From Caryophanales bacterium (GTDB lineage: Bacteria; Bacillota_I; Bacilli_A; RF39; UBA660), in contig JAEELI010000017.1 in assembly GCA_016288795.1 (NCBI GenBank), positions 1 to 64,000 of the forward strand: a stretch of DNA of 64,000 bases, read 5' to 3'. Of this stretch, positions 40,723 to 49,824 are shown in pieces. The notes below the pieces were generated by a model. The model saw only the letters and a program-made list of their open reading frames with translations, did no database searches and was not told where the DNA came from. The position numbers and the translations under genes are program-made. How positions within the stretch are numbered: position 1 is the first letter of the stretch; each line of letters begins with the position of its first letter.

Positions 40723-42540
40723 ATGAAGAAATCATTTGTAAACACAAAAACTTTTGTTACATGTATGTTATTTTTATCATATTTGCTGATAGATTTCTTT
40801 TTTAGATACTACACAATAAAAGCGATATACTTTTATTCTATACGTAATTTGGCTCCTATAATGTTTAGTTTATCAATAATCTCATTGAATGTATTAATTA
40901 TAAGTTTGTTGCCAAAAAAAGCTGGCATTATTTATTATATAGTTAGTTTTCTTTTAAACTTAATATTTGGTTTAGTTAATTTCTTTCATTATAAAATACT
41001 GGGTTCATTTTTTACTTTTTCAGAATTATTCCTAATGGGAGAAGGCTTAGAATATAAATCAGCAATATTTACTTATATTTCCTTAAAACTAGTTATAGCT
41101 TTTATTATTATAATGATTGCTTGTGTTATAACTGTAGTCCTTTTAGTAAAAAATGATATGAAATATTCTATAAAAAAATTGATAGTGTTAATTATAGTAT
41201 TTCAATCAATTGGAGTGTTACTATTATTTATAAATAATAATGGCTATCCTAAAGAGAATAGTTATTCTCCAATTTATAATTATACTCATTTTAATATTCC
41301 TCATAGATCAATTCAAGTTGTTGGACTGCTACAGTACAATATTCAAGATGTTGTTATGTATTATAAAGGTGTAATTAAGGAGAAGATTGAACTTGATAGT
41401 TACCGAAAAAAAATGGACAATTATTTCAATGGCAAAGATTCACATAACGAAAAGAATAAATATTCAGACACATTTAAAGGTAAAAATTTGATCTATATAA
41501 TGATTGAAACTGGTGACGACTGGTTGTTAACTAAAGAGGATATGCCAACTTTATATAAATTGAAAAATGAGGGATTAAATTTTACGAACAGATATGCTCC
41601 ATTCTTTTATGCAGGATATACAATTAATAGTGAGTTTGCTGCAAATACAGGTTATTATTTAGTGGATGATTTTAATGATTATTTAAATAATTATTATCCA
41701 TATTCATTGCCTAATCTATTCAAAAAGGCTGATTATGTTGTTAATTCTTTTCATATGAATAGTGGGAATTTCTATAATAGGGATGTATTGCATAATAGTT
41801 TGGGTTATGAGCATTACTATGGTAATTATAATACTCAAGAATATAAAGATAAAGGGTATAATTATGCAAATGACATTAGCTGGATAGATAATGATGAAAC
41901 TTATAATTTGTTGGTTCCTAAAACGGATAAAAAGTTTATGAGTTTTTTAGTTACATATTCGATGCATTTACCATTCTTCAATAACGGAATGTGCGAACAG
42001 GCCGTTAGAAATGAAAAGATAATGTATAAGCCATGGGAAAAAAAAGAAGAAATCTGTTTGAGATATTTAGCTTTTCAAACAGATGAAATGATTAGAAAAC
42101 TTTTAAAAAGGCTTGAAGAAGATAAAATGTTAGATGATGTAGTTTTAGTATTATTTGCTGATCATGACGCTTATGGTTTTTCGGACAAAAACTATTTAAG
42201 TGAAGTAAAAGGAACTAATAATATTTATCTTCAACAAAAAACGCCTCTTATAATATGGAGTAAGGATATCAAACATGAAGATATTGATATATTAATGGAT
42301 ACTGCAGATTTAGTTCCAACTATAGCAAACATGTTTGGATTAGAATATGATAGCAAGTTCTATTTATCTACTGATGTATTTAGCAATAATCATGATAATT
42401 ATGTTTATTTTAGTTCAGGATTTACACTAGATTCTGATGGTAATTTTATTGATAACAATTCAAGTAATAAAGGAAATGAAATGATTAATTATAATAAATA
42501 TTTATTAAAAACAGATTATTTTAGAAAGGCTAATAAATGA
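40723..42540 (+). CDS. LtaS-like phosphoglycerol transferase/sulfatase-fold membrane enzyme
   Basis: Five N-terminal membrane segments are followed by an extracellular alkaline-phosphatase/sulfatase fold (605 residues). IMIETGDDW carries the metal-binding Glu262, AGYTINSEF the catalytic Thr300, TYSMHLPF a conserved His, and FADHDAYG Asp480-His481. All match positions in lipoteichoic acid synthase. It may polymerise glycerol phosphate or decorate the glycopolymer with phosphoglycerol from phosphatidylglycerol. The overlap with the next gene is ATGA. Confidence 0.88.
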   Translation: MKKSFVNTKTFVTCMLFLSYLLIDFFFRYYTIKAIYFYSIRNLAPIMFSLSIISLNVLIISLLPKKAGIIYYIVSFLLNLIFGLVNFFHYKILGSFFTFSELFLMGEGLEYKSAIFTYISLKLVIAFIIIMIACVITVVLLVKNDMKYSIKKLIVLIIVFQSIGVLLLFINNNGYPKENSYSPIYNYTHFNIPHRSIQVVGLLQYNIQDVVMYYKGVIKEKIELDSYRKKMDNYFNGKDSHNEKNKYSDTFKGKNLIYIMIETGDDWLLTKEDMPTLYKLKNEGLNFTNRYAPFFYAGYTINSEFAANTGYYLVDDFNDYLNNYYPYSLPNLFKKADYVVNSFHMNSGNFYNRDVLHNSLGYEHYYGNYNTQEYKDKGYNYANDISWIDNDETYNLLVPKTDKKFMSFLVTYSMHLPFFNNGMCEQAVRNEKIMYKPWEKKEEICLRYLAFQTDEMIRKLLKRLEEDKMLDDVVLVLFADHDAYGFSDKNYLSEVKGTNNIYLQQKTPLIIWSKDIKHEDIDILMDTADLVPTIANMFGLEYDSKFYLSTDVFSNNHDNYVYFSSGFTLDSDGNFIDNNSSNKGNEMINYNKYLLKTDYFRKANK

Positions 42541-43256
42541 AAAAGTATTTTGAAAAACTATATAAAGAAGGAAAAGATAACTTCTATGATTTAGTTAAAG
42601 AAAAATTATCCAAGAAAGAAAAAATGTTTATAGTAACTGCTAACCCAGAAACTTTTACATATGGAGAGAATGATAAAGAGTTTAATAAATTATTAGTAGA
42701 TAAAGAGACCACGTTAATTCCAGATGGTATAGGTATTGTTAAAGCAGCGAATATTTTGAAGTATAATATTAAGGAAAGAATAACTGGCATAGATTTAGCT
42801 AATGAATTAATGGATATATGTAATATCAATAAATACAAAGTAGCTTTAATAGGAGCTAAGGAAGAAGTTATTAATGCTTTAAGAAAAGTCATTAAAGATA
42901 AATATCCGGGCATAGATTTAGTGGCAACAGAAAATGGCTATGTAGAAGATAAAGATTCATTCTTTGATAAAATAAAGAATAAAGATATTGATGTTTGTTT
43001 AGTTGCCTTAGGGATTCCTAATCAAGAAAAACTTATTTATAAACATTTAAAAAAGTTTAAAAAAGGTGTATTTGTTGGAGTAGGTGGATCTTTTGATGTA
43101 ATGAGCGGGACTAAAAAAAGAGCTCCTAAAATATTTCAAAAATTAAATTTAGAATGGTTATATAGAATAGTTTGTGAGCCAAAGAGAATAGGAAGATTTT
43201 GGAATAATAACGTTAAATTTATTTTTAAAGTTAAAAAAATATCAAAAAAGAGATAA
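42537..43256 (+). CDS. tagA: WecG/TagA/CpsF family glycosyltransferase
   Basis: The 239-residue GT26 enzyme has IPDGIGIV near residue 60, RITGIDLANELMDIC near 80, CLVALGIPNQEKLIYKH near 151, VGVGGSFDVMSGTKKRAPKI near 177 and LEWLYRIVCEPKRIGRF near 208. TagA adds ManNAc to GlcNAc-PP-undecaprenol, which fits the TagO and UDP-GlcNAc 2-epimerase genes nearby. It overlaps the LtaS-like gene by 4 bp. The symbol is by family, so the exact sugar is inferred. Confidence 0.88.
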   Translation: MKKYFEKLYKEGKDNFYDLVKEKLSKKEKMFIVTANPETFTYGENDKEFNKLLVDKETTLIPDGIGIVKAANILKYNIKERITGIDLANELMDICNINKYKVALIGAKEEVINALRKVIKDKYPGIDLVATENGYVEDKDSFFDKIKNKDIDVCLVALGIPNQEKLIYKHLKKFKKGVFVGVGGSFDVMSGTKKRAPKIFQKLNLEWLYRIVCEPKRIGRFWNNNVKFIFKVKKISKKR

Positions 43257-43280
43257 TAATAATTATTATTTCTTTTTTTT
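43253..43280 (+). terminator. Possible terminator after tagA
   Basis: AATAATAA/TTATTATT palindrome followed by T-C-T8. All A-T pairs, therefore weak. Confidence 0.45.
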
Positions 43281-43335
43281 CGGATGTTTTTATAGTATAC
43301 TGAAATAGAAAAGACTGCAATTGTGGAGGTATTAA

Positions 43336-44442
43336 ATGATTAAAGTAATGAGTATATTTGGAACAAGACCTGAAGCCATAAAAATGGCTCCACTTGTTAA
43401 AGAATTAGATAGCAGAGAAGAAATAGAAAGTATTGTATGTGTAACAGCTCAACATAGAGAAATGTTAGATCAAGTTCTTGAAACTTTTGATATTAGACCA
43501 AATTATGATTTAAACATTATGAAACAAGGACAAACTTTAGGAGATATAACTACTAGAGCATTAACTGGACTAGAGGGTGTTATAAAAGAGTGTAAACCAG
43601 ATTTAGTCTTAGTTCATGGTGATACTACTACTACATTTGCTGGAGCCTTAGCGGCCTTTTATAACCAAGTTTCTATCGGGCATGTTGAAGCCGGACTTAG
43701 AACTAATGATAAATATAGTCCATATCCAGAAGAAATGAATAGACAAATGGTTGATTGCATGACAGATATGTATTTTGCCCCTACTGAATTAAGTAAACAA
43801 AACTTATTAGATGAAAATATAGACGAAGATAAAATATATGTTACAGGGAATACTGCTATAGATGCAATGAAAACTACAGTTAAAGATGATTATTCACATC
43901 CAGAATTAGATTGGATAAAGGAAGATGAAAAATTAATTCTTTTAACTGCTCATAGAAGAGAAAATCTTGGTGATAATATGAGAAATATTTTCAAAGCAGT
44001 TAAACAAGTATTAGAAAATACTACTAAAGTTAAAGTTATTTATCCAATACATCTAAATCCTAAAGTTAGAGAAGTAGCAAATGAAGTATTTGGTAACACT
44101 AAGAAGATTAAATTGATTGAACCATTAGAGGTATTTGATTTCCATAACTTCATTAATAAAGCTTATATTATTCTAACTGATTCTGGTGGTATCCAAGAGG
44201 AAGCTCCTTCTTTAGGAAAACCAGTTTTAGTTTTAAGAGATACCACTGAAAGACCTGAGGGAATAGAAGCAGGAACATTAAAACTAGTTGGGACATCAAC
44301 AAAAATTATATATGATGAAACAATGAAACTATTAACTGATGAAGAAGAGTATAAAAAGATGAGCAAAGCATCAAATCCATATGGTGATGGCTTTGCTAGT
44401 CAACGAATTGCAGATGCTATAATTCAAAAATATAAACAATAA
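43336..44442 (+). CDS. wecB: UDP-N-acetylglucosamine 2-epimerase (non-hydrolysing)
   Basis: The 368-residue enzyme has FGTRPEAIKMAPL at the start, VHGDTTTTFAG near residue 93, GHVEAGLRTNDKYSPYPEEM near 117, LTAHRRENLG near 202 and DSGGIQEEAPSLGKPVL near 282. It makes UDP-ManNAc from UDP-GlcNAc, supplying the TagA-like enzyme upstream. AGGAGG-like GGAGG precedes the ATG. It ends the glycopolymer locus at a bidirectional terminator. It is also called MnaA. Confidence 0.96.
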   Translation: MIKVMSIFGTRPEAIKMAPLVKELDSREEIESIVCVTAQHREMLDQVLETFDIRPNYDLNIMKQGQTLGDITTRALTGLEGVIKECKPDLVLVHGDTTTTFAGALAAFYNQVSIGHVEAGLRTNDKYSPYPEEMNRQMVDCMTDMYFAPTELSKQNLLDENIDEDKIYVTGNTAIDAMKTTVKDDYSHPELDWIKEDEKLILLTAHRRENLGDNMRNIFKAVKQVLENTTKVKVIYPIHLNPKVREVANEVFGNTKKIKLIEPLEVFDFHNFINKAYIILTDSGGIQEEAPSLGKPVLVLRDTTERPEGIEAGTLKLVGTSTKIIYDETMKLLTDEEEYKKMSKASNPYGDGFASQRIADAIIQKYKQ

Positions 44443-44467
44443 AAAAGATGAACAATTCATCTTTTTT
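44441..44467. terminator. Bidirectional terminator between wecB and the HD gene
   Basis: AAAAAAGATGAA-CAA-TTCATCTTTTTT, symmetric between convergent genes. Confidence 0.88.
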
Positions 44468-45320
44468 ATTTTTCTTGAGTTTCTTCTTTTTGTTTAGCCT
44501 CAGTATAATATCTTTCTAATATTTCATAAGCTTCTTTAGAAAAGGCTGGATCAATATATTTATCAAATAATTTTTTATAACCTTCTAAAGCATTCCCAAT
44601 TTCATCTGTTAGTTTCCAACTCATTAATTGATTTGCGATTTCCTTATGTTTCCCTTTTAATGATTGAATAGCTAAGATTGCTGCAAATAACAAGTAATCG
44701 GCATATGTATAACATTCAGTCATTTTATTAAATTTTTCTCCACGTCTATAAAATTCCATTACTCTAGGAGAAACACTTTTCATATCTAAATCAGGATTTT
44801 TAGCTTTATATCCTTTTTTATCATTCACAATTTCATCTTCAATATAGAATAGGGCACCAATGCATCCATTATCTAAATCATCAACTTCACTAATAATTTC
44901 AGTTATTTCCATTGCTTCTTTAGTAATAGGGCTTTCCTTAAACGGAATAAAACTAGTTCTTCCATGATACATTGCACCTTGTCTTATAGCATCCAATTCA
45001 GGAGATGGTTGTAATATTCCTTTAAATAGTAATCTCGTAATAAAATCTTCACCTAAATTATGATGTAAAATAATATCATCTCTAAAAGCACCAAGTATTT
45101 CATATTGAGGAATTCTTCCAATATCATGAAATTTTGCTGCTACGACAGCCATTTTATTGTTATTGGTAATCAATTTAGCTATCTTAGCAGTCCTATCTAT
45201 ATGTTCTAATTTTTGAATTATAGAAATATCTCCGCTGTCTTTGTATTGGGCTTTCTTTTGAGCTAAATAATCATCAATAAATTTTTCTAATGAATCTAAA
45301 GTGTTCTCATCATAATTCAT
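44466..45320 (-). CDS. HD-domain metal-dependent phosphohydrolase
   Basis: ATG at 45320 follows GGTGAT, and an earlier in-frame ATG at 45368 lacks a site and adds a spurious hydrophobic stretch. The 284-residue protein has His in LEHIDRTAKIAKLI, AAKFHDIGRIPQYE as the HD pair near residue 66, and HHNLG downstream. It resembles HD-hydrolases acting on nucleotides. The substrate is unknown. It is monocistronic, reading towards wecB. Confidence 0.82.
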   Translation of the reverse strand: MNYDENTLDSLEKFIDDYLAQKKAQYKDSGDISIIQKLEHIDRTAKIAKLITNNNKMAVVAAKFHDIGRIPQYEILGAFRDDIILHHNLGEDFITRLLFKGILQPSPELDAIRQGAMYHGRTSFIPFKESPITKEAMEITEIISEVDDLDNGCIGALFYIEDEIVNDKKGYKAKNPDLDMKSVSPRVMEFYRRGEKFNKMTECYTYADYLLFAAILAIQSLKGKHKEIANQLMSWKLTDEIGNALEGYKKLFDKYIDPAFSKEAYEILERYYTEAKQKEETQEK

Positions 45321-45492
45321 TATGCTATCACCAATTATGATTATAAATGGTAGAGGAATAATTAACAATAAAAAAGGGGAATAGTTTACAGTGTTCTTTC
45401 CGTTTTTTCTATTATTCTATATCCAAAAATAATAAAAATAACTTTATTTTGGTTAGAAATTAGTATATAATTTATTTATAAGGAAGTGTAGT

Positions 45493-46500
45493 ATGAAAAA
45501 AAAGATTTTATTATTAATTTTAGTCGTGTTATTAGTATGCGTTGGCTGTGGAAAGAAAAAAGAAGAACCTAAAGATTTAGAGCCAGCTCCAGAACCAGTG
45601 GTTGAAAAGCCTAAATTAAAAATAGTTGATCTTGATAGCACATCTAGACCATATGCAATAATGATTAATAATATTGGCGTAGCAAGGCCATTACAAAGTG
45701 GATTACAAGATGCATATATTATTTATGAGTTTATTGTTGAAGGTGGATTAACAAGATATATGGCATTGTTTTTAGACCAAAAAACAGAAAGAATTGGGTC
45801 TGTTCGTTCAGCAAGACATTATTATATAGATTATGCTCTAGAAAATGACGCAATTTACGTTCATCATGGCAAGAGTCCGCAAGCTCAAAATGATTTCTCA
45901 ATGTTAAAAGGAGATCGTATAGAAGTAGATAACTCTAAAACTGGATGGAGAGATAAATCTCTAAACGTTGCTACTGAACATACTTTATTCACTAGTATTG
46001 AAAAATTAAATAGTGGATTGGGTTCAAAAAGAACTACTAGAAATAAAGATTTATTATTAAAATATAGTGTTGAATCAGTAGACTTAAAGAGCAAAGAAGG
46101 ATCTAAAGACGCTAATAATGTAACGATAAAGTATTCTAATAGTGTTAAAGATGATTATGTGTATGATGAAACAAATAAAGTATATAAAAGAAGCGTCAAT
46201 GGAAAAGAACATGTTGACTATGTAACTAAAGAACAATATACATTCAAAAATATAATCGCATATGCTGTTAAGAATAGCCGTATAGCTGGAGACAATAAAG
46301 ATCGTCAAACACTAGATAATATTGGTTCAGGCGAAGGATATTACATATCTGAAGGAGTAGCAGTTCCAATTACATGGAAAAAATCTAGTAGAGCTGAACA
46401 AACTATATATAAGTTCAAAGATGGAACAGACTTACAAGTTAATGACGGTAATACATTCATTCAAATTTATCCAACAAGCGGATCAATATCTATTAATTAA
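45493..46500 (+). CDS. DUF3048 lipoprotein (YerB-like)
   Basis: A 335-residue lipoprotein with lipobox VCVGC (Cys at residue 19) and a Pro/Glu linker. The DUF3048 domain follows: RPYAIMINNIGVARPLQSGL near residue 54, EGGLTRYMALFLD near 82 and IGSVRSARHYYIDYALEND near 98. The C-terminal domain has the GEGYYISEGVAVPITWKKSS block. B. subtilis YerB is a PcrA-associated protein whose outer role is unclear. AAGGAAG lies before the ATG. It is separated from the next genes by short gaps. Confidence 0.9.
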   Translation: MKKKILLLILVVLLVCVGCGKKKEEPKDLEPAPEPVVEKPKLKIVDLDSTSRPYAIMINNIGVARPLQSGLQDAYIIYEFIVEGGLTRYMALFLDQKTERIGSVRSARHYYIDYALENDAIYVHHGKSPQAQNDFSMLKGDRIEVDNSKTGWRDKSLNVATEHTLFTSIEKLNSGLGSKRTTRNKDLLLKYSVESVDLKSKEGSKDANNVTIKYSNSVKDDYVYDETNKVYKRSVNGKEHVDYVTKEQYTFKNIIAYAVKNSRIAGDNKDRQTLDNIGSGEGYYISEGVAVPITWKKSSRAEQTIYKFKDGTDLQVNDGNTFIQIYPTSGSISIN

Positions 46501-46545
46501 GAAACAAAGGAATCATTTATTCATATAATTATTTAGAGGTGTTAT

Positions 46546-46788
46546 ATGAATTTAAATGATTCTTTTTTTAATAAAGTTGAAAAAAAGACTAAAGTAGACA
46601 AAGAAACCATTTTTTCACTTGCAGAAAAACTACAAAAAGGAAATATGAAAGATGAAAAAACAATTAGAGAAGTAATAGATTCTTTAAGTAAAATGACTGG
46701 AAAAAATGTTTCTAAGGAACAAAGTGATAAGATAGTGGCCAAGATTATTGGGGATAAGATACCAAATAATCTTGATAAAATGTTTTAA
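46546..46788 (+). CDS. SpoVIF-like small protein
   Basis: This 80-residue protein aligns by eye to stage VI sporulation protein F: FFNKVEKKTKVDKETIFSLA, then KDEKTIREVIDSLSKM and SKEQSDKIVAKIIGDKIP. SpoVIF helps build the spore coat via GerE in Bacillus, and homologues also exist in Bacilli not known to sporulate. AGAGGTG precedes the ATG. No other clear sporulation genes are present except the ylbD-like one, so a spore role here is uncertain. Confidence 0.65.
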   Translation: MNLNDSFFNKVEKKTKVDKETIFSLAEKLQKGNMKDEKTIREVIDSLSKMTGKNVSKEQSDKIVAKIIGDKIPNNLDKMF

Positions 46789-46851
46789 AATAATTGCATA
46801 ACAACATATTTTGTGATAATCTATTTATAGAATAAAGAGGTGACTAAAACT

Positions 46852-47802
46852 ATGGATGAGTTTTTAAATAAATTATATGGCTATCAATATTTTAGCCTTT
46901 ATTTAATTATTGCAATAGTTGTCTTAGTAATTTTATTTTTTATAATATTATTTGCTGGCAGAAAAGATAAAAAAGAAAGAGAGATTGAAGCAACAAAGAA
47001 ATTACAACAAATTAATGGTGAGTTTGGTTTTAAAGAAGAAGCTACTGAACAAAAAGTAGAAACTGAACCAGTTAAGGACTTACAAAATGACACAATTATG
47101 ATGCCAATTGTTGAAGAAGCAAATATGTCTATGACAGAAGAGGCTCCAAGTATTGAACCAACCGTTGAAGCACCAACACCAGTTGAGCCTATCATAAATG
47201 TTGAACCAACAATAAACGTTGAACCAGTTATTAATCCTGAACCAATAAAGGAACCAGAATTAGAACCAGTTGTTCAACCTGATATTCAACCTATAGTTCA
47301 ACCTGAAGTAGAGATTAATAATGATTTAGAAGAAAAAACATTAGTTTTAGAACCAGTTGAAGAAAAACCTTTAGTCTTTGAAGAAGATAAGGTTGAACCA
47401 GTTGTTCAAAGCGTTGAAGAACAAAGTGTTCCTACATTTGATTTTGATTCCATTCTAAAAAATATTGAAGAATCTAGTTCTAAAACTGAAGAAATTCCAA
47501 AAGAAAGTATTCCTAGTCCTGAACTAGAACCAAAAATTCCAGAAGTTGAAGTAACAGATATTCCTGTTTCAGATTGGAATTTCCCAACAATGGAAGAAAC
47601 TACTCCAGTAGAGGGAACTCAACCTAAAGAAGTATTTAGTTCAGTTTATGTTCCAACGCCAGAGGAAAAGCCTAAAGCTTCAGCTAGTGGTGACTTAGAT
47701 TTTGAACTACCTGCTTTAAAGAAAGAAGAAAAGGTTGAAGGACCAGTTTTACGTGATTACAATCTAGATGATTTATCTGGAGAAATATATTCAATAAAAT
47801 AG
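46852..47802 (+). CDS. Single-pass membrane protein with long Pro/Glu/Val-rich tail
   Basis: ATG at 46852 is taken because AGAGGTG is correctly spaced, while an in-frame GTG at 46840 sits inside it. The 316-residue protein has a membrane segment (YLIIAIVVLVILFFIILFAG) near residues 16-35, a basic stop-transfer, and about 270 residues of low-complexity PxxEPxINVEPV repeats. It ends in a conserved-looking terminal block, LDFELPALKKEE, and VLRDYNLDDLSGEIYSIK. It could be a scaffold or cell-division type protein, but no family is recognised. Confidence 0.6.
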   Translation: MDEFLNKLYGYQYFSLYLIIAIVVLVILFFIILFAGRKDKKEREIEATKKLQQINGEFGFKEEATEQKVETEPVKDLQNDTIMMPIVEEANMSMTEEAPSIEPTVEAPTPVEPIINVEPTINVEPVINPEPIKEPELEPVVQPDIQPIVQPEVEINNDLEEKTLVLEPVEEKPLVFEEDKVEPVVQSVEEQSVPTFDFDSILKNIEESSSKTEEIPKESIPSPELEPKIPEVEVTDIPVSDWNFPTMEETTPVEGTQPKEVFSSVYVPTPEEKPKASASGDLDFELPALKKEEKVEGPVLRDYNLDDLSGEIYSIK

Positions 47803-47808
47803 TTAATT

Positions 47809-47830
47809 AGCCCACAAATGTGGGTTTTTT
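47809..47830 (+). terminator. Terminator after the Pro/Glu-rich protein gene
   Basis: CCCAC-AAAT-GTGGG stem followed by TTTTTT. Confidence 0.82.
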
Positions 47831-47855
47831 ATTGTCAAAAGATGTCTACCTCATG

Positions 47856-47885
47856 TTGAATCATTTATAAATCATGTGATAAAAT
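47856..47885 (+). promoter_or_regulatory. Promoter of parE-parC
   Basis: TTGAAT (47856-47861) and TAAAAT (47880-47885), 18-bp spacing, close to the ATG at 47904. Confidence 0.5.
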
Positions 47886-47903
47886 AAATTATGGTGAATA
47901 GTT

Positions 47904-49817
47904 ATGGCAAAATATGATGCATCATCTATCAAAATATTAGAAGGTTTAGAGGCAGTTAGAAAAAGACCCGGAATGTACATAGGTTCAACAGATAAAAGAG
48001 GATTACATCATCTAATATGGGAAATAGTAGATAATTCAATTGATGAAATAATAAATGGTTATGGTAATTATATAAAAATAGTTTTACATAAAGATGGTTC
48101 AATAACCATCGCGGATAATGGCCGTGGAGTTCCAATCGGAATGCATGAAAGCGGAAAATCCACTCCAGAGGTTATATATACAATTTTACATGCTGGAGGT
48201 AAATTTGAAGAAGGAAACTATAAAGTTTCTGGAGGACTACATGGAGTTGGTGCTTCTGTTGTTAATGCCTTATCCAAAAAAATGGATGTTTTAATATATC
48301 GTGATGGTGTTATTTCTAACATTCGCTTTTGTGATGGCGGAAGAGTTGAATCTCCTTTAAAAACTGTAGGCAAAACAAATAAAACAGGAACAGTTGTAAC
48401 ATTTATGCCTGATTATGAATTATTTAAAAATGCTAGTTTTTCTTTCACAACTATATGTGAAAGAATGCAAGAAAGTGCCTTTTTAATTCCTAATGTTACA
48501 ATAGAAGTATTTGATGAAGAAGATAAAAGAGAAGCTAAATATCATTATGAAGATGGTTTAACAAACTTTGTTGAGTACATGAACGAAGGCAAGAATACAT
48601 TACATAAAGTTTTAAACTTTACGGGATCTAAGAACAATATTGAAGTTAATGTTGCCCTACAATGGACTGATACTTATAATGAAAACATTATTTCTTTTGT
48701 TAATAATGTAAAAACAATAGATGGTGGAAGTCATGAAGTGGGATTTAAAACTGGTATTACTAAGGCATTTAATGACTATGTAAAAAATAATAATCTATTA
48801 AAAGGTAAAGATAGCACATTTGATGGAACTGATGTTAGAGAAGGTCTATCAGTAATAATTAGTTTAAGAATACCAGAAAATTTATTGCAATTCGAAGGAC
48901 AAACTAAGGGTAAATTAGGAACTCCTGAAGCAAGAAGTATTACTGAGAGTATAACTTATGAAAAGATTAAATTCTTTTTAGAAGAAAATAAAGAAATAGC
49001 TTTAAATATAGTTGATAAAGCCACTAAGAGCAAAATAGCTAGAGAAGCCGCTAGAAAAGCTAGAGAGCAAGTTCGAAATGGACAAAATAGTAAATCTAAT
49101 AAAGAAAGAGTATTATCTGAGAAATTGGCTAAAGCGACTTCCAAGGATTATATGAAAAATGAATTGTTTTTAGTCGAAGGTGATAGTGCAGGTGGTTCTG
49201 CTAAAAAATATCGTGATAGAGAACATCAGGCTATTATGCCATTACGTGGAAAAGTTCTAAATACAGAAAAAGCATCTTTAAGTGATATTCAAAATAATGC
49301 TGAATTAAGACAAATAGAATATGCTATTGGAGCAGGTTTAGGAGAAACATTTGATTATCGAGACTCTAACTATGGAAAAGTTATTATTATGACTGATGCC
49401 GATGTAGATGGTTCTCATATTCAAATTCTTTTAATTACTTTCTTCTACCGTTATATGCGTCCTTTAATAGAAGAAGGAATGCTTTATATAGCAACTCCAC
49501 CTTTATACTCAATAGAGATTAATAGTAAGGGGGAAAAAGAATATATTGCTACTGATGAAGAATTAGAAGAAAGAAAGAAGACTCTTAAAGGAGATCCTAA
49601 AATTCAAAGATTTAAAGGTTTAGGAGAAATGAATGCAGATGAGTTATATGAAACCACTATGGATCCTCGTAATAGAAGATTAATTAGAGTAAATGTAACT
49701 GATGCTGCTTTAGCTGAAAAAAGAATTCATGTTCTAATGGGCGATGAAGTTGCCCCTAGAAAAGAATGGATAAATGAAAATGTTGATTTTTCTTTAGAAG
49801 ACAATTTTAAGAAATAG
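47904..49817 (+). CDS. parE: DNA topoisomerase IV subunit B (ParE)
   Basis: The 637-residue type IIA topoisomerase ATPase subunit has a GHKL domain (HLIWEIVDNSIDEIINGYG, ADNGRGVPIGMH, GGLHGVGASVVNAL). The Toprim domain carries LVEGDSAGGSAKKYRD near residue 423 and MTDADVDGSHI near 497. The IWE-type start and the partner subunit favour ParE over GyrB. It decatenates chromosomes with ParC, which follows after 7 bp. Confidence 0.93.
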   Translation: MAKYDASSIKILEGLEAVRKRPGMYIGSTDKRGLHHLIWEIVDNSIDEIINGYGNYIKIVLHKDGSITIADNGRGVPIGMHESGKSTPEVIYTILHAGGKFEEGNYKVSGGLHGVGASVVNALSKKMDVLIYRDGVISNIRFCDGGRVESPLKTVGKTNKTGTVVTFMPDYELFKNASFSFTTICERMQESAFLIPNVTIEVFDEEDKREAKYHYEDGLTNFVEYMNEGKNTLHKVLNFTGSKNNIEVNVALQWTDTYNENIISFVNNVKTIDGGSHEVGFKTGITKAFNDYVKNNNLLKGKDSTFDGTDVREGLSVIISLRIPENLLQFEGQTKGKLGTPEARSITESITYEKIKFFLEENKEIALNIVDKATKSKIAREAARKAREQVRNGQNSKSNKERVLSEKLAKATSKDYMKNELFLVEGDSAGGSAKKYRDREHQAIMPLRGKVLNTEKASLSDIQNNAELRQIEYAIGAGLGETFDYRDSNYGKVIIMTDADVDGSHIQILLITFFYRYMRPLIEEGMLYIATPPLYSIEINSKGEKEYIATDEELEERKKTLKGDPKIQRFKGLGEMNADELYETTMDPRNRRLIRVNVTDAALAEKRIHVLMGDEVAPRKEWINENVDFSLEDNFKK

Positions 49818-49824
49818 GTGAATT

